64,000 nt of DNA from Corynebacterium lactis (lineage in GTDB: Bacteria > Actinomycetota > Actinomycetes > Mycobacteriales > Mycobacteriaceae). Under the pieces are notes generated by a model. The model did no database searches, was not told where the DNA came from, and saw nothing but the letters and a program-made list of their open reading frames with translations. The stretch spans positions 248,001 to 312,000 of the forward strand of contig NZ_ULHE01000002.1 of assembly GCF_900519355.1 (NCBI RefSeq), in the 5' to 3' direction. The position numbers and the translations under genes were made by a program. Of the stretch, positions 62,713 through 64,000 are shown piece by piece; the first letter of the stretch is position 1; each line of letters starts with the position of its first letter.

Positions 62713-63897
62713 CTACAACCCCAGCTCCGCCGGGGACTCGCCGATGCGCGCGGTGACGAAGCGCTTGTCGGCGTCGTCGGCATGCAGGCGCATGATCTGG
62801 CGGAACTCGGCGAGGTTGGTGAATAGCGGGTCGCGCCACGGGTTCCGGCCGGTGACGCGGATGCGGTAGAGCCAGTAGACGAACAACCCGACGTTGAAGA
62901 TGAACGCGGCCCAGGCGCAGACGGCGTTGGCGGTCGGGTTCATCGTCGAGAAGTTCGTAATCGAGCTCGGCGGCACCAGCACCTCGGGCAGCAGGTTGTT
63001 CGCCGCGATCCAGAACATCAGGGTGAAGCAGCGGAACCACAGCCACTGGCCCTTCGCCCAGGTAAACGCCGGGATGGTGCAGGCCAGCAGCAGCGCCAGG
63101 GTGCAGTACCAGGTGTAGTCCGCCAGGGCGTTGTAGAGGAACGCGTGGTTCCACAGGTCGTAGGCGATAATCCACGGCCATACCATGTCCGGCCAGATCA
63201 GACCGCGGACCTTCTGCGCCGGGTTGGACGTAATGAATATCGACCCCAGGCCCGTGATGGTGACGATGTTGAGCACGCCGGCCGCCGCAGTCAGCAGGTT
63301 CCAGTAGCCGCCGATGGTGCGGAAACCGGTCGCCGGGTCGATGCCGACCCCCGCAGCCTTAAAGTTCGCCGCCACAGCCGTGTACCACTCGGGCGTGCCG
63401 ACGGCTGCCTCGATGCCACGCGTCTCCGGAAGGCCGTTGATCATGTCGATTCCAACGTGCGACTCGTTGATCTGCTGCAGGCAGGCGGGGTCTGCGGCGC
63501 AACGCAGGTAGTTGTCGGCCTCGAAGAAGATGGTCACGTCGCGGATGTTGGCCTCCATGATGTTGGCGGCCAGGCCAATCCACAGGGCGACGCCGAACCA
63601 GATGGCGTAGCGGTGCGCCTTGTCGGGGTTGCGCTTGCCGTACCAGAGCAGGAAGCCCGTCATGGTCGCGGTGGCCACCATGATGGCGTACTTGCCGAAG
63701 GGGAACCAGCCCACCATCGGTGTGCCGTGGATGGCGGCATAGGGCATCAGCGCCAGGCCGCCGATGGTCCACAGGACGAAGATGGTCCAATTCCAGCGTC
63801 GATTGATTTCAGAGATTGCGATCTGGGCTGCGAAGACGATAAACCACGTCACGTAGACGATGGGTGTGCCGATTTCCCAGAGAAAGAGCGATTGCAT
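62713..63897 (-). CDS. Polytopic membrane protein of unknown function
   Basis: A 394-residue protein with about ten membrane helices, many rich in Trp and Tyr (GTPIVYVTWFIVFAAQIAI; WNWTIFVLWTIGGLALMPYA; YAIMVATATMTGFLLWYG; WIIAYDLWNHAFLYNALADY). A hydrophilic loop of about 60 residues after helix 4 contains two Cys (YLRCAADPACLQQ) that may pair outside the cell. I do not recognise the family with confidence (possibly DUF5692). It is transcribed from the right edge towards lysS. Confidence 0.7.
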   Translation of the reverse strand: MQSLFLWEIGTPIVYVTWFIVFAAQIAISEINRRWNWTIFVLWTIGGLALMPYAAIHGTPMVGWFPFGKYAIMVATATMTGFLLWYGKRNPDKAHRYAIWFGVALWIGLAANIMEANIRDVTIFFEADNYLRCAADPACLQQINESHVGIDMINGLPETRGIEAAVGTPEWYTAVAANFKAAGVGIDPATGFRTIGGYWNLLTAAAGVLNIVTITGLGSIFITSNPAQKVRGLIWPDMVWPWIIAYDLWNHAFLYNALADYTWYCTLALLLACTIPAFTWAKGQWLWFRCFTLMFWIAANNLLPEVLVPPSSITNFSTMNPTANAVCAWAAFIFNVGLFVYWLYRIRVTGRNPWRDPLFTNLAEFRQIMRLHADDADKRFVTARIGESPAELGL

Positions 63898-64000
63898 TGT
63901 CTCGCCATTCGGTCGTTGATGTAGGGGAGTAGAAGACCTATCGCGGTATCTAATTTCACACTACGCCGAAAAGTGTAACGGTGTTATAATTTTGTTAGTA

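Overview
The window is a stretch of high-GC actinobacterial chromosome, almost certainly Corynebacterium or a close relative. The evidence is gene order. The glnX-glnH-pknG module with a Nudix gene, the xthA / GNAT / def / DUF3263 / LytR_C / SodC-like / YbdK block, groEL2 behind CIRCE operators, and the ppa / dacB / tilS / hpt / ftsH / folE-P-B-K / DUF3180 / DUF6779 / DUF2520 / panC / panD / lysS block all match the arrangement known from Corynebacteriales (compare M. tuberculosis Rv0410c-Rv0413, Rv0427c-Rv0433, Rv0440, Rv3628-Rv3598c). Several genes have a -10 box 6-9 nt before the start codon, the layout of leaderless mRNAs common in this order. I saw no tRNA, rRNA, CRISPR array, insertion sequence or prophage gene. 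The species cannot be named from the sequence alone.

Layout. 1-4195 (minus): PknG signalling module (kinase cut by the window edge, GlnH receptor lipoprotein, GlnX membrane partner). 4341-13008: mixed housekeeping genes (Nudix hydrolase, MarR regulator, exonuclease III, RDD protein, GNAT, peptide deformylase, DUF3263, LytR_C protein, degenerate SodC-like lipoprotein, YbdK-type ligase). 13031-19489 (minus): six-gene Mrp cation/proton antiporter operon with fused A and B subunits. 19636-22028 (minus): a lone LeuA-type regulatory domain with a possible leader peptide, and an M20 peptidase. 22155-25198: groEL2 with tandem CIRCE sites and a leaderless PPK2 polyphosphate kinase. 25260-25619: convergent intergenic region with a terminator and two families of short repeats. 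25637-29773: a DyP-type peroxidase and a cobalamin-riboswitch-controlled metE, both with broken reading frames. 29763-34377 (minus): acyl-CoA synthetase, an Aer-like PAS protein and a flavin monooxygenase. 34522-39359 (minus): a Pls/PosA-type single-module NRPS translationally coupled to a MarR regulator that ends in a lysine-rich tail. 39442-54847: rhodanese, ppa, then dacB, an amidase, tilS, hpt, ftsH, folate genes and pantothenate genes. 55076-61095: PhoX phosphatase and the DUF4178 / DUF2617 / DUF4247 / DUF350 / spermidine-synthase-like cluster. 61143-64000: lysS and a polytopic membrane protein.

The most unusual signals are these. (1) The 11-mer GCTTGCCGACG occurs exactly 20 times, always inside genes, on both strands and in three codon frames, against about 0.1 expected by a hand estimate. 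It behaves like a genome-wide DNA word (uptake, recombination, segregation or nucleoid signal). (2) The NRPS-like protein has a specificity pocket resembling a lysine code, and the ribosome must cross a run of lysine codons just before its start. (3) Five copies of AGCGCTAMAGTGC lie exactly 31 bp apart within each of two opposed groups. (4) Four conserved genes (dyp, metE, the DUF2520 gene, panC) each carry what look like single-base losses, mostly where the repaired sequence would read GGCCG. This points to sequence errors at least as much as to real gene decay.
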